A DNA stretch of 64,000 bases. Origin: DATJIG01 sp050260515. Lineage in GTDB: Bacteria > Pseudomonadota > Alphaproteobacteria > SMXQ01. How positions within the stretch are numbered: position 1 is the stretch's first letter; every line of letters begins with the position of its first letter. A model generated the notes under the pieces. That model made no database searches, was not told the DNA's origin, and saw nothing but the letters and a program-made list of their open reading frames with translations. Where the stretch lies: contig JBLNCI010000007.1 in the NCBI GenBank assembly GCA_050260515.1, positions 62,001 through 126,000 on the forward strand, in the 5' to 3' direction. This document shows, piece by piece, positions 7,804 through 16,227 of this stretch. Made by a program: the position numbers and the translations under genes.

Positions 7804-8348
7804 GCGCGCCGCGGCTTCCCGGCGATCCCACGCCCGAACAGCTCGCCGAGCGCGTGCTGCGCGTCGACCACGCGGGCGAGGTCGGCGCGGTGCGGATCTA
7901 CGAGGGCCAGCTCGCGATCCTCGGCAGCGCGCCCTCGGGCGACACGCTCCGGGCGATGAAGGCCAAGGAAGAGGCCCACCGCGACGAGCTCGCGGGCCTG
8001 CTCGCCGCGCGCGGCGTGCGGCCGACCGCGCTCGCGCCGCTGTGGGACGTCGCCGGATTCGCGCTCGGCGCGGCGACGGCGCTGCTCGGCCCCAAGGCGG
8101 CGATGGCGGCGACGGTCGCCGTCGAGGAAGTGATCGAGGAGCACTACCGCAGCCAGCGCGAGGCGCTCGTCGCCGCCGGCACCGAGCCCGAGCTCGCGTC
8201 GCTGGTCGAGCGCTTCGGCGCCGACGAGAGCGCGCACAAGGACGAGGCGCTCGCGCACGGCGCGCGCGAGGCGCCGGGGTACGAGCTGCTGACCTCGGCG
8301 ATCAAGGCTGGATCAAGGCTCGCGATCTGGCTCTCGACGCGCATCTGA
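7800..8348 (+). CDS. coq7: 3-demethoxyubiquinol 3-hydroxylase
   Basis: A di-iron hydroxylase of ubiquinone biosynthesis, 182 residues. Two four-helix-bundle ligand repeats are visible: DHAGEVGAVRIYEGQ with EEAHRDEL in the first half, and VEEVIEEHYRSQ with DESAHKDEA in the second. The central hydrophobic stretch (about 75-105) is the membrane-attachment region of the family. The start overlaps the dsbB stop by four bases. No terminator is evident downstream. Confidence 0.93.
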   Translation: MSAPRLPGDPTPEQLAERVLRVDHAGEVGAVRIYEGQLAILGSAPSGDTLRAMKAKEEAHRDELAGLLAARGVRPTALAPLWDVAGFALGAATALLGPKAAMAATVAVEEVIEEHYRSQREALVAAGTEPELASLVERFGADESAHKDEALAHGAREAPGYELLTSAIKAGSRLAIWLSTRI

Positions 8349-8464
8349 CCCGCGCGCCGGGAAGGCGCGTCACAGGCGCGCCCCATGCTTCCCACATTCG
8401 TGTCGCTCCGCTGCAACGCCATTGTGTGAGAGTTTCCGTGCGCATCAGAGCCACGGAGGCAACC

Positions 8465-8680
8465 ATGAAGAAGACGAACACGAGGCTGCCCGCCCGGAGC
8501 GTTGGGACATGCGCCACGACCGCGGTCTACGACGCCGCAGGTGTCGAGCCCTCGCTCGCCGAGGTGCTCGCCGAGCCGATCGTGCGCACGTTGATGAAGC
8601 GCGATTCGGTGACGGAGGAAGCGCTGGCCGCGGTCATTGCCGACGCGCGCGCCCAGCTCGCCGAGCGGGCGTTCGCGTAA
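8465..8680 (+). CDS. small hypothetical protein
   Basis: 71 residues, no recognised domain. A good ribosome site (GGAGG) precedes the ATG. The first 25 residues are basic and Thr/Ala-rich. The rest predicts two helices (about 32-45 and 50-70) with a conserved-looking stretch, AEPIVRTLMKRDSVTEE. There is no signal peptide or membrane segment. It lies alone between coq7 and the convergent HNH gene, whose stop is ten bases away. Real coding is likely from the ribosome site and codon bias; the function is unknown. Confidence 0.6.
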   Translation: MKKTNTRLPARSVGTCATTAVYDAAGVEPSLAEVLAEPIVRTLMKRDSVTEEALAAVIADARAQLAERAFA

Positions 8681-8689
8681 GCCCCGGCG

Positions 8690-9220
8690 TCACGCCGGAT
8701 CGAGCTCGCTGTCCCAGTAGAGGAAGTCGCGCCAACTGTGATGGAGATGGTTGGGCGGGTACGCCCGGCCATTCTCCTGCAGTTGCCGCACGCTCGGCGC
8801 AAACGGCCGGGTGCGCGGATGCATGCCGCACGCCTCGGGCAGCGCGCCGCCCTTGCGCAGGTTGCACGGCTCGCAGGCGGCGACGACGTTCTCCCACATC
8901 GTGAGCCCGCCCATCGACTTGGGGACGACGTGGTCGAACGTCAGGTCCTCGGCGGAGGCATGCGTCCCGCAGTACTGACAGGTGAAGCGGTCGCGGAGGA
9001 AGACGTTGAACCGGGTGAAGGCCGGACGGCGGGCGGCCGGGATGTAGGACTTGAGAGAGACGACCGACGGAAGCCGCATCGCGAACGACGGCGAGCGGAC
9101 GACGCGGTCGTAGTGGGAGACGATGTTGACGCGCCCCATGAAGACCGCCTTGACCGTCTCCTGCCACGGCCAGACCGACAGCGGGAAATACGACAACGGC
9201 CGGAAGTCGGCGTTGAGCAC
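8690..9220 (-). CDS. HNH endonuclease
   Basis: A metal-dependent nuclease-fold protein of 176 residues or slightly more. The HNH core has zinc-knuckle cysteines CQYC and CEPC around the catalytic DHVVPKSMGG stretch, and N-terminal NADFRPLSYFPLSVW is a hallmark of the alphaproteobacterial subgroup. The only ordinary start is GTG at 9220. The family motif PALVLNADFRPL begins before it, and the frame stays open to a TAA about 30 codons upstream without ATG, GTG or TTG. A rare start codon is therefore possible. The role is unknown; these chromosomal HNH proteins are common and not obviously tied to mobile DNA. Confidence 0.85.
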   Translation of the reverse strand: MLNADFRPLSYFPLSVWPWQETVKAVFMGRVNIVSHYDRVVRSPSFAMRLPSVVSLKSYIPAARRPAFTRFNVFLRDRFTCQYCGTHASAEDLTFDHVVPKSMGGLTMWENVVAACEPCNLRKGGALPEACGMHPRTRPFAPSVRQLQENGRAYPPNHLHHSWRDFLYWDSELDPA

Positions 9221-9387
9221 GAGCGCGGGGCAGCTCTCCGGAGTGGCGGCGCGAAAGGACGTCTGTTCCTTGGCACTTCTCCCGAACGCGGTACAGGACA
9301 GAACCGTTTACGCACCCGAACAATAAGGTCAGTGCGGCGCGAAGGTAAAGCCCCAGGTGGCGGTCCCGCGCGGTCGCTCGCCGTGTC

Positions 9388-10065
9388 CTACACCGGACCC
9401 GCGACGGCTCCGAGACTGCGCGCGAGCATGGCCTGGGCGGCGTCCAGCCCGCCCTGGTCGATGCCGTGGGCCAATCCGGGCCGCGCCAGCGCCTCGACCG
9501 GCACCCCGGCGGCCGACAGCGCCGCGCGGGCGTGACGGAACGACGACCACGGCACCACCTCGTCGTCCTCGCCGTGGACGAGCAGCACGGGCGGATAGCC
9601 GTCGGGCCCCGGCGGCGGCACCTCGTCGATGAGCGCGCCCGAGAACGCGAGGATGCAGGCCGGGGGAATGCGGCGGCGCAGCCCGGCGTGGAGCGCCATC
9701 ATCGCGCCCTGCGAGAACCCGACCAGCGCGAGCGCGCCGGGCGGAAGTCCGAGCGCGGCGAGTTGCGCGTCGAGGAAGCCGTTGAGAATGGGCGCCGCCA
9801 TGGCGATGCCGTTCACGAGCAGCGACGGCGAGCGGTCGGCGAGGCTGAACCATTGGCGCCCGAGCGGCGGCATCTCGCACGGGAACGGCGCGCTCGGCGC
9901 GAGGAACAGCGCCCGCGGCAGCGATCGCGCGAGCACCGGCGCGAGCGGAATGAGATCGTGCCCGTCGGTGCCGAGCCCGTGCAGCAGCACGATCAGCGCG
10001 GTCGGCTTGCCGCCGGCGGCGGGCCCGAACGACGGACCGCTGAGCGTGGGCGCGGCGACGCTCAT
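9388..10065 (-). CDS. carboxylesterase/phospholipase, alpha/beta hydrolase
   Basis: A cytoplasmic serine esterase of 225 residues, of the small carboxylesterase group that acts on short acyl esters or lysophospholipids. The oxyanion region LLHGLGTDG is at 27-35, the nucleophile Ser118 sits in GFSQG, the acid is in HGEDDEV (Asp167 or 168) and the base is His200 in GLAHG. The start overlaps the stop of the NUDIX gene (ATGA at 10062-10065), so the two form a translationally coupled pair. The substrate is not defined. Confidence 0.87.
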   Translation of the reverse strand: MSVAAPTLSGPSFGPAAGGKPTALIVLLHGLGTDGHDLIPLAPVLARSLPRALFLAPSAPFPCEMPPLGRQWFSLADRSPSLLVNGIAMAAPILNGFLDAQLAALGLPPGALALVGFSQGAMMALHAGLRRRIPPACILAFSGALIDEVPPPGPDGYPPVLLVHGEDDEVVPWSSFRHARAALSAAGVPVEALARPGLAHGIDQGGLDAAQAMLARSLGAVAGPV

Positions 10066-10922
10066 GGCGCGAGTCGCGGGCGGTGCAGCCCTTCGACGAG
10101 GGCGAGGAAGTCGCCGTCGTCGGCGGCGATCAGGCCGTTGCGGATCAGGAAGTCGATGATCACGAGATTGCAGTTGAACTTGAAATCGAAGGTGTCGCGG
10201 ACGCGCTCGGCGACCTGTTCGATGGGCCACAGCATGTATTCGGCGATCTCGCCGTCGCACGGTCGGGGGCGGAAGTCCGGCGGCAGCTCGAGATCGTAGA
10301 CGAACAGCACGTCCGGTCGCAGCCCGCCGTCGCCCTCGCAGCAATAGCGGATCGCCGACACCGGCCGCGCGCGCGACGCGACCTCCGCCGGGATCGATGC
10401 CTCCTCGCCGGCTTCCTTGATCAACGTCTCGCGCACGCCCATGCCGAAGGCGATGGCGCCGGCGCACAGATTGTCGAGCATGTTGGGATAGTTCGGCTTG
10501 TTCGGACTCCGGCGACCGACCCACATCGACAGACCCCGGCCATCGCGCACGATGCCGTTGACGTGGACGCCGTACGACGTCACGCCGAACAGCGGGGCTC
10601 CGGCGCGTTCCATCTTCAGCAGCGGCTCCGCGGCGAACCCGCCGCTGACGCGGAACATTTCGTCGCGCCATCCGCCGATCCGGCGTTCGGCGCGCAGCTC
10701 GTCGAGCACGCGCGTCATCGCCTCGGTGCGCGCGTCGAACGTCGTGAGCCCGTCGCTCATCGCAAGCGACACGCCATCGTCGTCGAACACGCCCGAGAAC
10801 GCGCGGAGCCGCGGAACGAGTTCGTGGGCGACCGCGCCGACGGTTTCGCCCGCCACGCGGAAGGGGCGGAATCGTGCGGGATCGAACGCGTTGCAGGCTT
10901 CGATGTGATCGAGGTACGCCAC
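10062..10922 (-). CDS. NUDIX hydrolase, DUF4743-type
   Basis: A 286-residue nucleotide-diphosphate hydrolase with a long N-terminal extension (DUF4743, about 1-115) before the NUDIX domain. The NUDIX box is recognisable as GMGVRETLIKEAGEEASI (around 165-182), including REx2xEE-like acidic residues. Proteins of this layout are annotated as thiamine-pyrophosphokinase-related NUDIX enzymes; the substrate here is unproven. The GTG at 10922 was chosen because GGAG lies about eight bases ahead and homologs begin near AYLDHIEACN; an ATG at 10970 would add 16 residues. It overlaps the downstream esterase gene by four bases. Confidence 0.8.
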   Translation of the reverse strand: MAYLDHIEACNAFDPARFRPFRVAGETVGAVAHELVPRLRAFSGVFDDDGVSLAMSDGLTTFDARTEAMTRVLDELRAERRIGGWRDEMFRVSGGFAAEPLLKMERAGAPLFGVTSYGVHVNGIVRDGRGLSMWVGRRSPNKPNYPNMLDNLCAGAIAFGMGVRETLIKEAGEEASIPAEVASRARPVSAIRYCCEGDGGLRPDVLFVYDLELPPDFRPRPCDGEIAEYMLWPIEQVAERVRDTFDFKFNCNLVIIDFLIRNGLIAADDGDFLALVEGLHRPRLAP

Positions 10923-11063
10923 GAATGCTCCAACTTCGTTCCGGCGGGCGCCGGGCCACCAAAGTGGCAAAGCCAGGCTGCTTGACGCAAGCCCGTTCGC
11001 GGCGTCAGAGTGCCCGTCTTCGCCGCACTTCCTAAGCCAAATTCCCTCCGGTTGTCTTGAGTC

Positions 11064-12755
11064 ATGAGCAACGGTCTATCCTCCACCGCTCCCGCGTCGG
11101 ACGCGCGCGACGGCGTGCTGCTGTTCGGCACCGATCTCGCGCCGTTCCAACGCGCGCTCGCCGCCGCCGAGGCTTACGCCGAGGCCGGTCGCCGCGCGGT
11201 GGCGGCGCGGGTCGCCGACGGCGACCAGGCGCTCGAGCGCGAGCAGTACGCGGCCCACGCGCTCGCCTGGACCTTCACCTACGTCGCGGCGCTGCGCCAG
11301 ATGCTGTCGTGGGCGGAGCGACTGAACGCGCGCGCGGCGCTCGGCGAGCTCGAGCAACTCATGCTCCAGTCCGCGTTCGGCGAGTACATCGCGCAGCTCG
11401 CGGGCGGCATTCCGCTGTCCCAGGGAGAGTTCGCGCGCCACGGCGACCTCGGCCTCGGCCATGAGGCGCTCAAGACGCTGTTCGTTCCCGACGCGGCGCT
11501 GCTCGCGCGCGAGGGCAACTCGGCGCGCGTCCGCCGGCGCATCCACGAGCTGATCGCCGACGGCCACTTCGGCGACGACGGCCTCGACGACGAATCGCTG
11601 TCGCTGATCCGCGAGCAGTTCCGGGCGTTCGGCGCCGAGAAGATCGCGCCGTTCGCCCACGAATGGCATCTCCGCAACGAGCTGATCCCGATGGCGCTGA
11701 TCGACGAGCTCTCCGAGCTCGGCGTGTTCGGGCTCACCGTGCCCGAGGAATACGGCGGGCTGGGCATGGGACGGACGGCGATGTGCGTCGTCACCGAGGA
11801 GCTGTCGCGCGCGTTCCTGGGCGTGGGCTCGCTGTCGACCCGCTCGGAGATCGCCGCCGAGCTGATCCGCCTCGGCGGCACCGAGGAGCAGAAGAAGAAG
11901 TATCTGCCGGCGATCGCCTCGGGCGCGCTGATCCCCACCGCGGTGTTCACCGAGCCCAACACCGGCTCCGATCTCGGCTCGCTCAAGACCCGCGCGGTGC
12001 GCGACGGCGACGCGTGGCGGCTCACCGGTGCCAAGACCTGGATCACCCACGCCGCCCGCGCCGATCTCATGACGGTGCTCGCGCGCACCGACGCGGGCGA
12101 GAAGGGCTATCGCGGCCTCTCCATGTTCCTCGCGGAGAAGCCGCGCGGGAGCGATGCCGATCCGTTTCCCGTCGCCCGGCTCTCCGGCTCGGAGATCGAG
12201 GTGCTCGGCTACCGCGGCATGAAGGAGTACGAGCTCGCCTTCGACGGCTTCGCGGTCCCCGCCGAGAACCTGCTCGGCGGCGTCGAAGGCCAGGGATTCA
12301 AGCAGCTCATGCAGACGTTCGAGTCGGCGCGCATCCAGACCGCGGCGCGCGCGGTCGGCGTCGCCCAGAGCGCGCTCGAGCTCGCCCTCACGTACGCCCA
12401 CGAACGCAGCCAGTTCGGCAAGCCGATCGCCGCGTTCGATCGCGTCGGCGGCAAGATCGCGTGGATGGCCGTCGAGACGATGATCGCGCGGCAACTTGCG
12501 TACTTCGCCGCGCGCGAGAAGGACTCGGGGCGGCGCTGCGACATGGAGGCGGGGATGGCGAAGCTGCTCGGCGCCCGTGTCGCGTGGGCGGCCGCCGACA
12601 ACGCCGTGCAGGTCCACGGCGGCAACGGCTACGCGCTCGAGTATCCGGTCAGCCGCGTGCTGTGCGACGCGCGCATCCTCAATATCTTCGAGGGCGCGGC
12701 CGAGATCCAGGCCACCGTGATCGCGCGCGGCCTGCTCGCGCCGCGGAACGGCTAG
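11064..12755 (+). CDS. mcd: acyl-CoA dehydrogenase, probable (2S)-methylsuccinyl-CoA dehydrogenase
   Basis: A flavoprotein of 563 residues, about 150-170 longer than ordinary acyl-CoA dehydrogenases. The helical N-terminal extension (about 1-165, with YAAHALAWTFTYVAALRQM) is the hallmark of methylsuccinyl-CoA dehydrogenase of the ethylmalonyl-CoA pathway. The dehydrogenase core follows, with FTEPNTGSDL, KTWITHAARAD and the C-terminal QVHGGNGYALEYPVSR. Context supports this: downstream genes encode a cobalamin adenosyltransferase (cofactor for the pathway mutase) and ETF, the electron acceptor. The family is certain; the specific substrate is inferred from length and neighbours. No crotonyl-CoA carboxylase/reductase or mutase gene lies in the window. 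Confidence 0.82.
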   Translation: MSNGLSSTAPASDARDGVLLFGTDLAPFQRALAAAEAYAEAGRRAVAARVADGDQALEREQYAAHALAWTFTYVAALRQMLSWAERLNARAALGELEQLMLQSAFGEYIAQLAGGIPLSQGEFARHGDLGLGHEALKTLFVPDAALLAREGNSARVRRRIHELIADGHFGDDGLDDESLSLIREQFRAFGAEKIAPFAHEWHLRNELIPMALIDELSELGVFGLTVPEEYGGLGMGRTAMCVVTEELSRAFLGVGSLSTRSEIAAELIRLGGTEEQKKKYLPAIASGALIPTAVFTEPNTGSDLGSLKTRAVRDGDAWRLTGAKTWITHAARADLMTVLARTDAGEKGYRGLSMFLAEKPRGSDADPFPVARLSGSEIEVLGYRGMKEYELAFDGFAVPAENLLGGVEGQGFKQLMQTFESARIQTAARAVGVAQSALELALTYAHERSQFGKPIAAFDRVGGKIAWMAVETMIARQLAYFAAREKDSGRRCDMEAGMAKLLGARVAWAAADNAVQVHGGNGYALEYPVSRVLCDARILNIFEGAAEIQATVIARGLLAPRNG

Positions 12756-12758
12756 GTC

Positions 12759-12953
12759 GTGGCCGAGATCGCCGCCTACGCGATTCCGTTCCTGATGGCC
12801 GCCGTGCTGATCGTGCTGATCACCGGCATCGTCAACTTCTCGCGCAAGTCCCATTCGCCGCGCACGTCGAACAAGCTGATGCAGGCGCGCGTCATCCTGC
12901 AGGGCGCCGCGATCCTGCTGTTCCTGCTGCTGATGCTGCTGTCGAGACACTGA
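12759..12953 (+). CDS. twin transmembrane helix protein, HIG1-like
   Basis: A 64-residue inner-membrane protein with two helices (about 7-27 and 45-61) joined by a basic loop. KLMQARVILQG resembles the HIG1 (hypoxia-induced gene 1) domain found beside cobalamin adenosyltransferase and etf genes in alphaproteobacteria. HIG1 relatives modulate respiratory complexes in mitochondria; a similar role here is speculative. It starts with GTG only three bases after the dehydrogenase stop and is clearly in the same operon. Confidence 0.75.
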   Translation: MAEIAAYAIPFLMAAVLIVLITGIVNFSRKSHSPRTSNKLMQARVILQGAAILLFLLLMLLSRH

Positions 12954-12975
12954 CCGGACACCAGGACGAGACCAG

Positions 12976-13530
12976 ATGGTGAAGCTCACGCGCATCTACA
13001 CGCGCGGCGGCGACAAGGGCGAGACCTCGCTCGGCGACGGCGCGCGGATCTCGAAGGCCGATCTGCGCGTCGAGGCGATCGGGACCGTCGACGAGACCAA
13101 TGCCGCGATCGGCCTCGCGCGCCTCCATGCCGACGGCGACGTCGACGCGATGCTCGGACGCATCCAGAACGATCTCTTCGATCTCGGCGCCGACCTGTGC
13201 GTGCCGCACGGGGAGGGCGAGCGGCTGCGGATCGCCGCGTCGCAGGTCGCGCGGCTCGAACGCGAGATCGACGCCCTCAACGCCGATCTCGCCGAGCTCA
13301 ACTCGTTCGTGCTGCCGGGCGGCGTGCCGGCGGCGGCGGCGCTGCACTTCGCACGCACCGTGGCGCGCCGCGCCGAGCGCCTGATCGTGGCGCTGGCGGC
13401 GCGGGAGACGCTCAATCCGCAGGCGATCGCCTACATCAACCGGCTGTCGGATCACCTGTTCGTGCTGGCGCGGCACCTCAACGACCGCGGCGCGCGCGAC
13501 GTGCTGTGGAAGCCCGGCGCGACGCGCTGA
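12976..13530 (+). CDS. cob(I)alamin adenosyltransferase, PduO/MMAB type
   Basis: Transfers the adenosyl group of ATP to cob(I)alamin to make adenosylcobalamin. The 184-residue product has the family ATP-binding N-terminus (IYTRGGDKGETSLGDG, 6-22), the central VDETNAAIG motif and the C-terminal RLSDHLFVLAR helix, as in PduO-type enzymes. Its product is needed by ethylmalonyl/methylmalonyl-CoA mutases and by the class II ribonucleotide reductase at 34.8 kb. It lies 22 bases after the twin-helix gene and about 110 bases before etfB, and is probably co-transcribed. Confidence 0.93.
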   Translation: MVKLTRIYTRGGDKGETSLGDGARISKADLRVEAIGTVDETNAAIGLARLHADGDVDAMLGRIQNDLFDLGADLCVPHGEGERLRIAASQVARLEREIDALNADLAELNSFVLPGGVPAAAALHFARTVARRAERLIVALAARETLNPQAIAYINRLSDHLFVLARHLNDRGARDVLWKPGATR

Positions 13531-13639
13531 GCCAAGCCGCGATGGGAGGGTTGCGCGGCGCGGTCGGGGCGGCGCACAATGCCCGCCGGCCGCGGTTCGC
13601 GGCCCGCCATCCGCCCACCCACCGCAGCGCACCCATCCG

Positions 13640-14389
13640 ATGAAAGTCCTCGTCGCCGTCAAGCGCGTCATCGACGCCAACGTCAAAGTCCGCGTCCGCT
13701 CCGACAAGACCGGGGTCGAGACCGCCAACGTCAAGATGGCGATGAACCCGTTCTGCGAGATCGCCGTCGAGGAGGCGCTGCGGATCAAGGAGCGCGGCCA
13801 GGCGACCGAGATCGTCGTCGTCTCGGCCGGCCCGCAGCCGACCCAGGAGACCATCCGCCAGGCGCTCGCCATGGGCGCCGACCGCGGCATCCACATCGCC
13901 CACGACCAGCCGCTCGAGCCGCTCGCCGTCGCCAAGCTGCTCGCCGCCGTCGTCAAGCGCGAGTCGCCCGGCCTCGTGATCCTCGGCAAGCAGGCGATCG
14001 ACGACGACTGCAACCAGACGGGCCAGATGCTCGCCGCGCTGCTCGGCTGGCCCCAGGGCACCTTCGCCTCGAACATCGAGCTCGCCGACGGCGCCGTCAA
14101 CGTGACGCGCGAGGTCGACGGCGGACTCGAGACGGTGGCGCTCGCGCTCCCGGCAGTCGTCACCACCGACCTCCGCCTCAACGAGCCGCGCTACGCGTCG
14201 CTGCCCAACATCATGAAGGCGAAGAAGAAGCCGATCGACGCTCTGACGCCGGGGGCGCTCGGCGTGGACGTCGCCCCGCGCCTCACCGTGCTCAAGGTCG
14301 AGGAGCCCGCGAAGCGCAAGGCGGGCGTGAAGCTCGCCGACGCGACGGAGCTGGTGGCGCGGCTCAAGAGCGAGGCGGGAGTCATCTGA
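13640..14389 (+). CDS. etfB: electron transfer flavoprotein beta subunit
   Basis: The small ETF subunit (249 residues), which binds AMP and partners EtfA to carry electrons from acyl-CoA dehydrogenases to the quinone pool. Typical features are MKVLVAVKRVID at the start, MNPFCEIAVEEALR (about 35-48), the nucleotide-binding GKQAIDDDCNQTGQM and LPNIMKAKKKPID. Its stop overlaps the etfA start by one base (TGATG). The nearby methylsuccinyl-CoA dehydrogenase is a natural electron donor. Confidence 0.95.
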   Translation: MKVLVAVKRVIDANVKVRVRSDKTGVETANVKMAMNPFCEIAVEEALRIKERGQATEIVVVSAGPQPTQETIRQALAMGADRGIHIAHDQPLEPLAVAKLLAAVVKRESPGLVILGKQAIDDDCNQTGQMLAALLGWPQGTFASNIELADGAVNVTREVDGGLETVALALPAVVTTDLRLNEPRYASLPNIMKAKKKPIDALTPGALGVDVAPRLTVLKVEEPAKRKAGVKLADATELVARLKSEAGVI

Positions 14390-15339
14390 TGAGCGTCCTC
14401 GTCGTCGCCGAACACGACAACCGCGTGATCGCGCCCGCCACCCTCAACACCGTTACCGCCGCCGGCCGGATCGGCGGCGAGATCTCCATCCTCGTCGCCG
14501 GCAAGGACTGCGGCGCGGCCGCAGAGGCCGCGGCGAAGATCGCCGGCGTCGCGCGGGTGTTCGTCTGCGACGCCGACGCGTATGCGCATCCGCTCGCCGA
14601 GCCGCTCGCGGCGCTCATCATCTCGCTCGCCGATCGCGTCCGGCACATCCTGTTCCCGGCGACGACGTTCGGGAAGAACGTCGCGCCCCGCGTCGCCGCG
14701 CTGCGCGACGTCAGCCAGATCTCCGACATCGTCGAGGTAATCGACGCCGAGACCTTCGTGCGTCCGATCTATGCCGGCAACGCGCTGGCCACCGTGCGCT
14801 CGAGCGATCTCCTGAAGATCGTCACCGTCCGCGCCACCGCGTTCCCGAAGGCGGCGGCCGAGGGCGGCGCGGCGACGATCGAGACCATCCGGCCGTGCAC
14901 CGACCCGGGCGGCTCGCGGTTCGTCAGCGCGGCACTCACCCGCTCCGAGCGTCCGGAGCTCACCGCCGCACGCGTCATCATCTCGGGCGGTCGCGGCATG
15001 CAGTCGGGCGACAACTTCCGGCTGCTCGACGCCATCGCCGACCGGCTCAACGCCGCGGTCGGCGCGTCGCGCGCCGCGGTCGACGCGGGCTTCGCCCCCA
15101 ACGACTTCCAGGTCGGCCAGACCGGCAAGATCGTCGCACCGGAGCTGTACATCGCGGTGGGAATCTCGGGGGCGATCCAGCACCTCGCCGGAATGAAAGA
15201 TTCCAAGGTGATCGTCGCCATCAACAAGGACGAGGAGGCGCCCATCTTCCAGGTGGCGGATTACGGCCTCGTCGGCGACCTCTTTAAGATACTGCCGGAG
15301 CTGGCGGCCGCCCTCGACAAGGCCAAGGGCCAGGGCTAG
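14389..15339 (+). CDS. etfA: electron transfer flavoprotein alpha subunit
   Basis: The FAD-binding ETF subunit, 316 residues. The C-terminal FAD domain is intact: ISGGRGMQSGDNF (about 198-210), SRAAVDAGFAPNDFQVGQTG (about 225-244), the SGAIQHLAGMKDSK stretch and NKDEEAPIFQVADYG near the end. It is translationally coupled to etfB and followed after 12 bases by the 3-hydroxybutyryl-CoA dehydrogenase gene, giving an etfB-etfA-hbd block. Confidence 0.95.
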   Translation: MSVLVVAEHDNRVIAPATLNTVTAAGRIGGEISILVAGKDCGAAAEAAAKIAGVARVFVCDADAYAHPLAEPLAALIISLADRVRHILFPATTFGKNVAPRVAALRDVSQISDIVEVIDAETFVRPIYAGNALATVRSSDLLKIVTVRATAFPKAAAEGGAATIETIRPCTDPGGSRFVSAALTRSERPELTAARVIISGGRGMQSGDNFRLLDAIADRLNAAVGASRAAVDAGFAPNDFQVGQTGKIVAPELYIAVGISGAIQHLAGMKDSKVIVAINKDEEAPIFQVADYGLVGDLFKILPELAAALDKAKGQG

Positions 15340-15351
15340 GCTCCGCCCCCC

Positions 15352-16227
15352 ATGTTCACCAACATCGGCATCGTCGGCGCCGGCCAGATGGGCACCGGCA
15401 TCGCCCAGGTCGTCGCGGCCGCGGGCGTCAACGTCGTCCTCGTCGACAAGGATCCCAAGGCGCTCGCCAAGGCGCTCGAGGCGATCCGTCAGGGACTGTC
15501 GCACCAGGCGAAGAAGGGACGCATCAAGGAAACCGAGGTCGAGGCGGACATCGCCCACATCCACGCGACCGAGAAGGTCGCCGACCTCGCGCCCTGCGAT
15601 CTCGTCATCGAGGCGGTCAACGAGAACGAGGCGATCAAGCGCAGCGTCTACTCGGCGATCGGCCCGGTGCTCAAGCCCGAGACGATCATCGCGACGAACA
15701 CATCGTCGATCCCCATCACCCGCCTCGCGTCGGCATCCGACCGTCCGGAGCGCTTCGTCGGGCTCCACTTCATGAAGCCGGTCCCGGTGATGAAGCTGGT
15801 CGAGATCGTCCGCGGCCTCGCCACCGACCAGGCGACGTTCGACGCAGTCAACGGGTTCGCGCTGAAGCTCGGCAAGACGGTGGTCGAGGCCAGGGACATG
15901 TCGGCCTTCATCGTCAATCGCATCCTGATCCCGATGATCAACGAGGCGATCTACGCGCTCTACGAGGGCGTCGGCACGATCGCCGCCATCGACACCGCCA
16001 TGCACCTCGGCGCCAACCATCCCATGGGCCCGCTCGAGCTCGCCGACTTCATCGGGCTCGACACCTGCCTGTCGATCATGCAGGTGCTGCACGAGGGCTT
16101 CGCCGATCAGAAGTACCGCCCCTGCCCGCTGCTCGTGAAGTACGTCGAGGCGGGCTGGCTCGGCCGCAAGACCGGCAAGGGCTTCTACGACTACTCGGGG
16201 CCGACGCCGGTCCCGACCTCGCGCTAG
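15352..16227 (+). CDS. hbd: 3-hydroxybutyryl-CoA dehydrogenase
   Basis: An NAD(P)-dependent L-3-hydroxyacyl-CoA dehydrogenase, 291 residues, interconverting acetoacetyl-CoA and 3-hydroxybutyryl-CoA. The Rossmann motif GIVGAGQMGTGIAQV is at 5-19; the catalytic region is seen in VGLHFMKPVPVMKLVE (His about 140) and the C-terminal domain in ANHPMGPLELADFIGLD. It can serve the ethylmalonyl-CoA pathway, polyhydroxybutyrate or butyrate use. Its stop TAG and the tlpA-like stop on the other strand share the palindrome CTAG (16224-16227). Confidence 0.93.
   Translation: MFTNIGIVGAGQMGTGIAQVVAAAGVNVVLVDKDPKALAKALEAIRQGLSHQAKKGRIKETEVEADIAHIHATEKVADLAPCDLVIEAVNENEAIKRSVYSAIGPVLKPETIIATNTSSIPITRLASASDRPERFVGLHFMKPVPVMKLVEIVRGLATDQATFDAVNGFALKLGKTVVEARDMSAFIVNRILIPMINEAIYALYEGVGTIAAIDTAMHLGANHPMGPLELADFIGLDTCLSIMQVLHEGFADQKYRPCPLLVKYVEAGWLGRKTGKGFYDYSGPTPVPTSR

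Noticed and set aside
16224..16227. Shared CTAG stops as a special signal
   Set aside because: The palindrome gives TAG on both strands and recurs at 41089-41092; it is simply the tightest packing of convergent genes.
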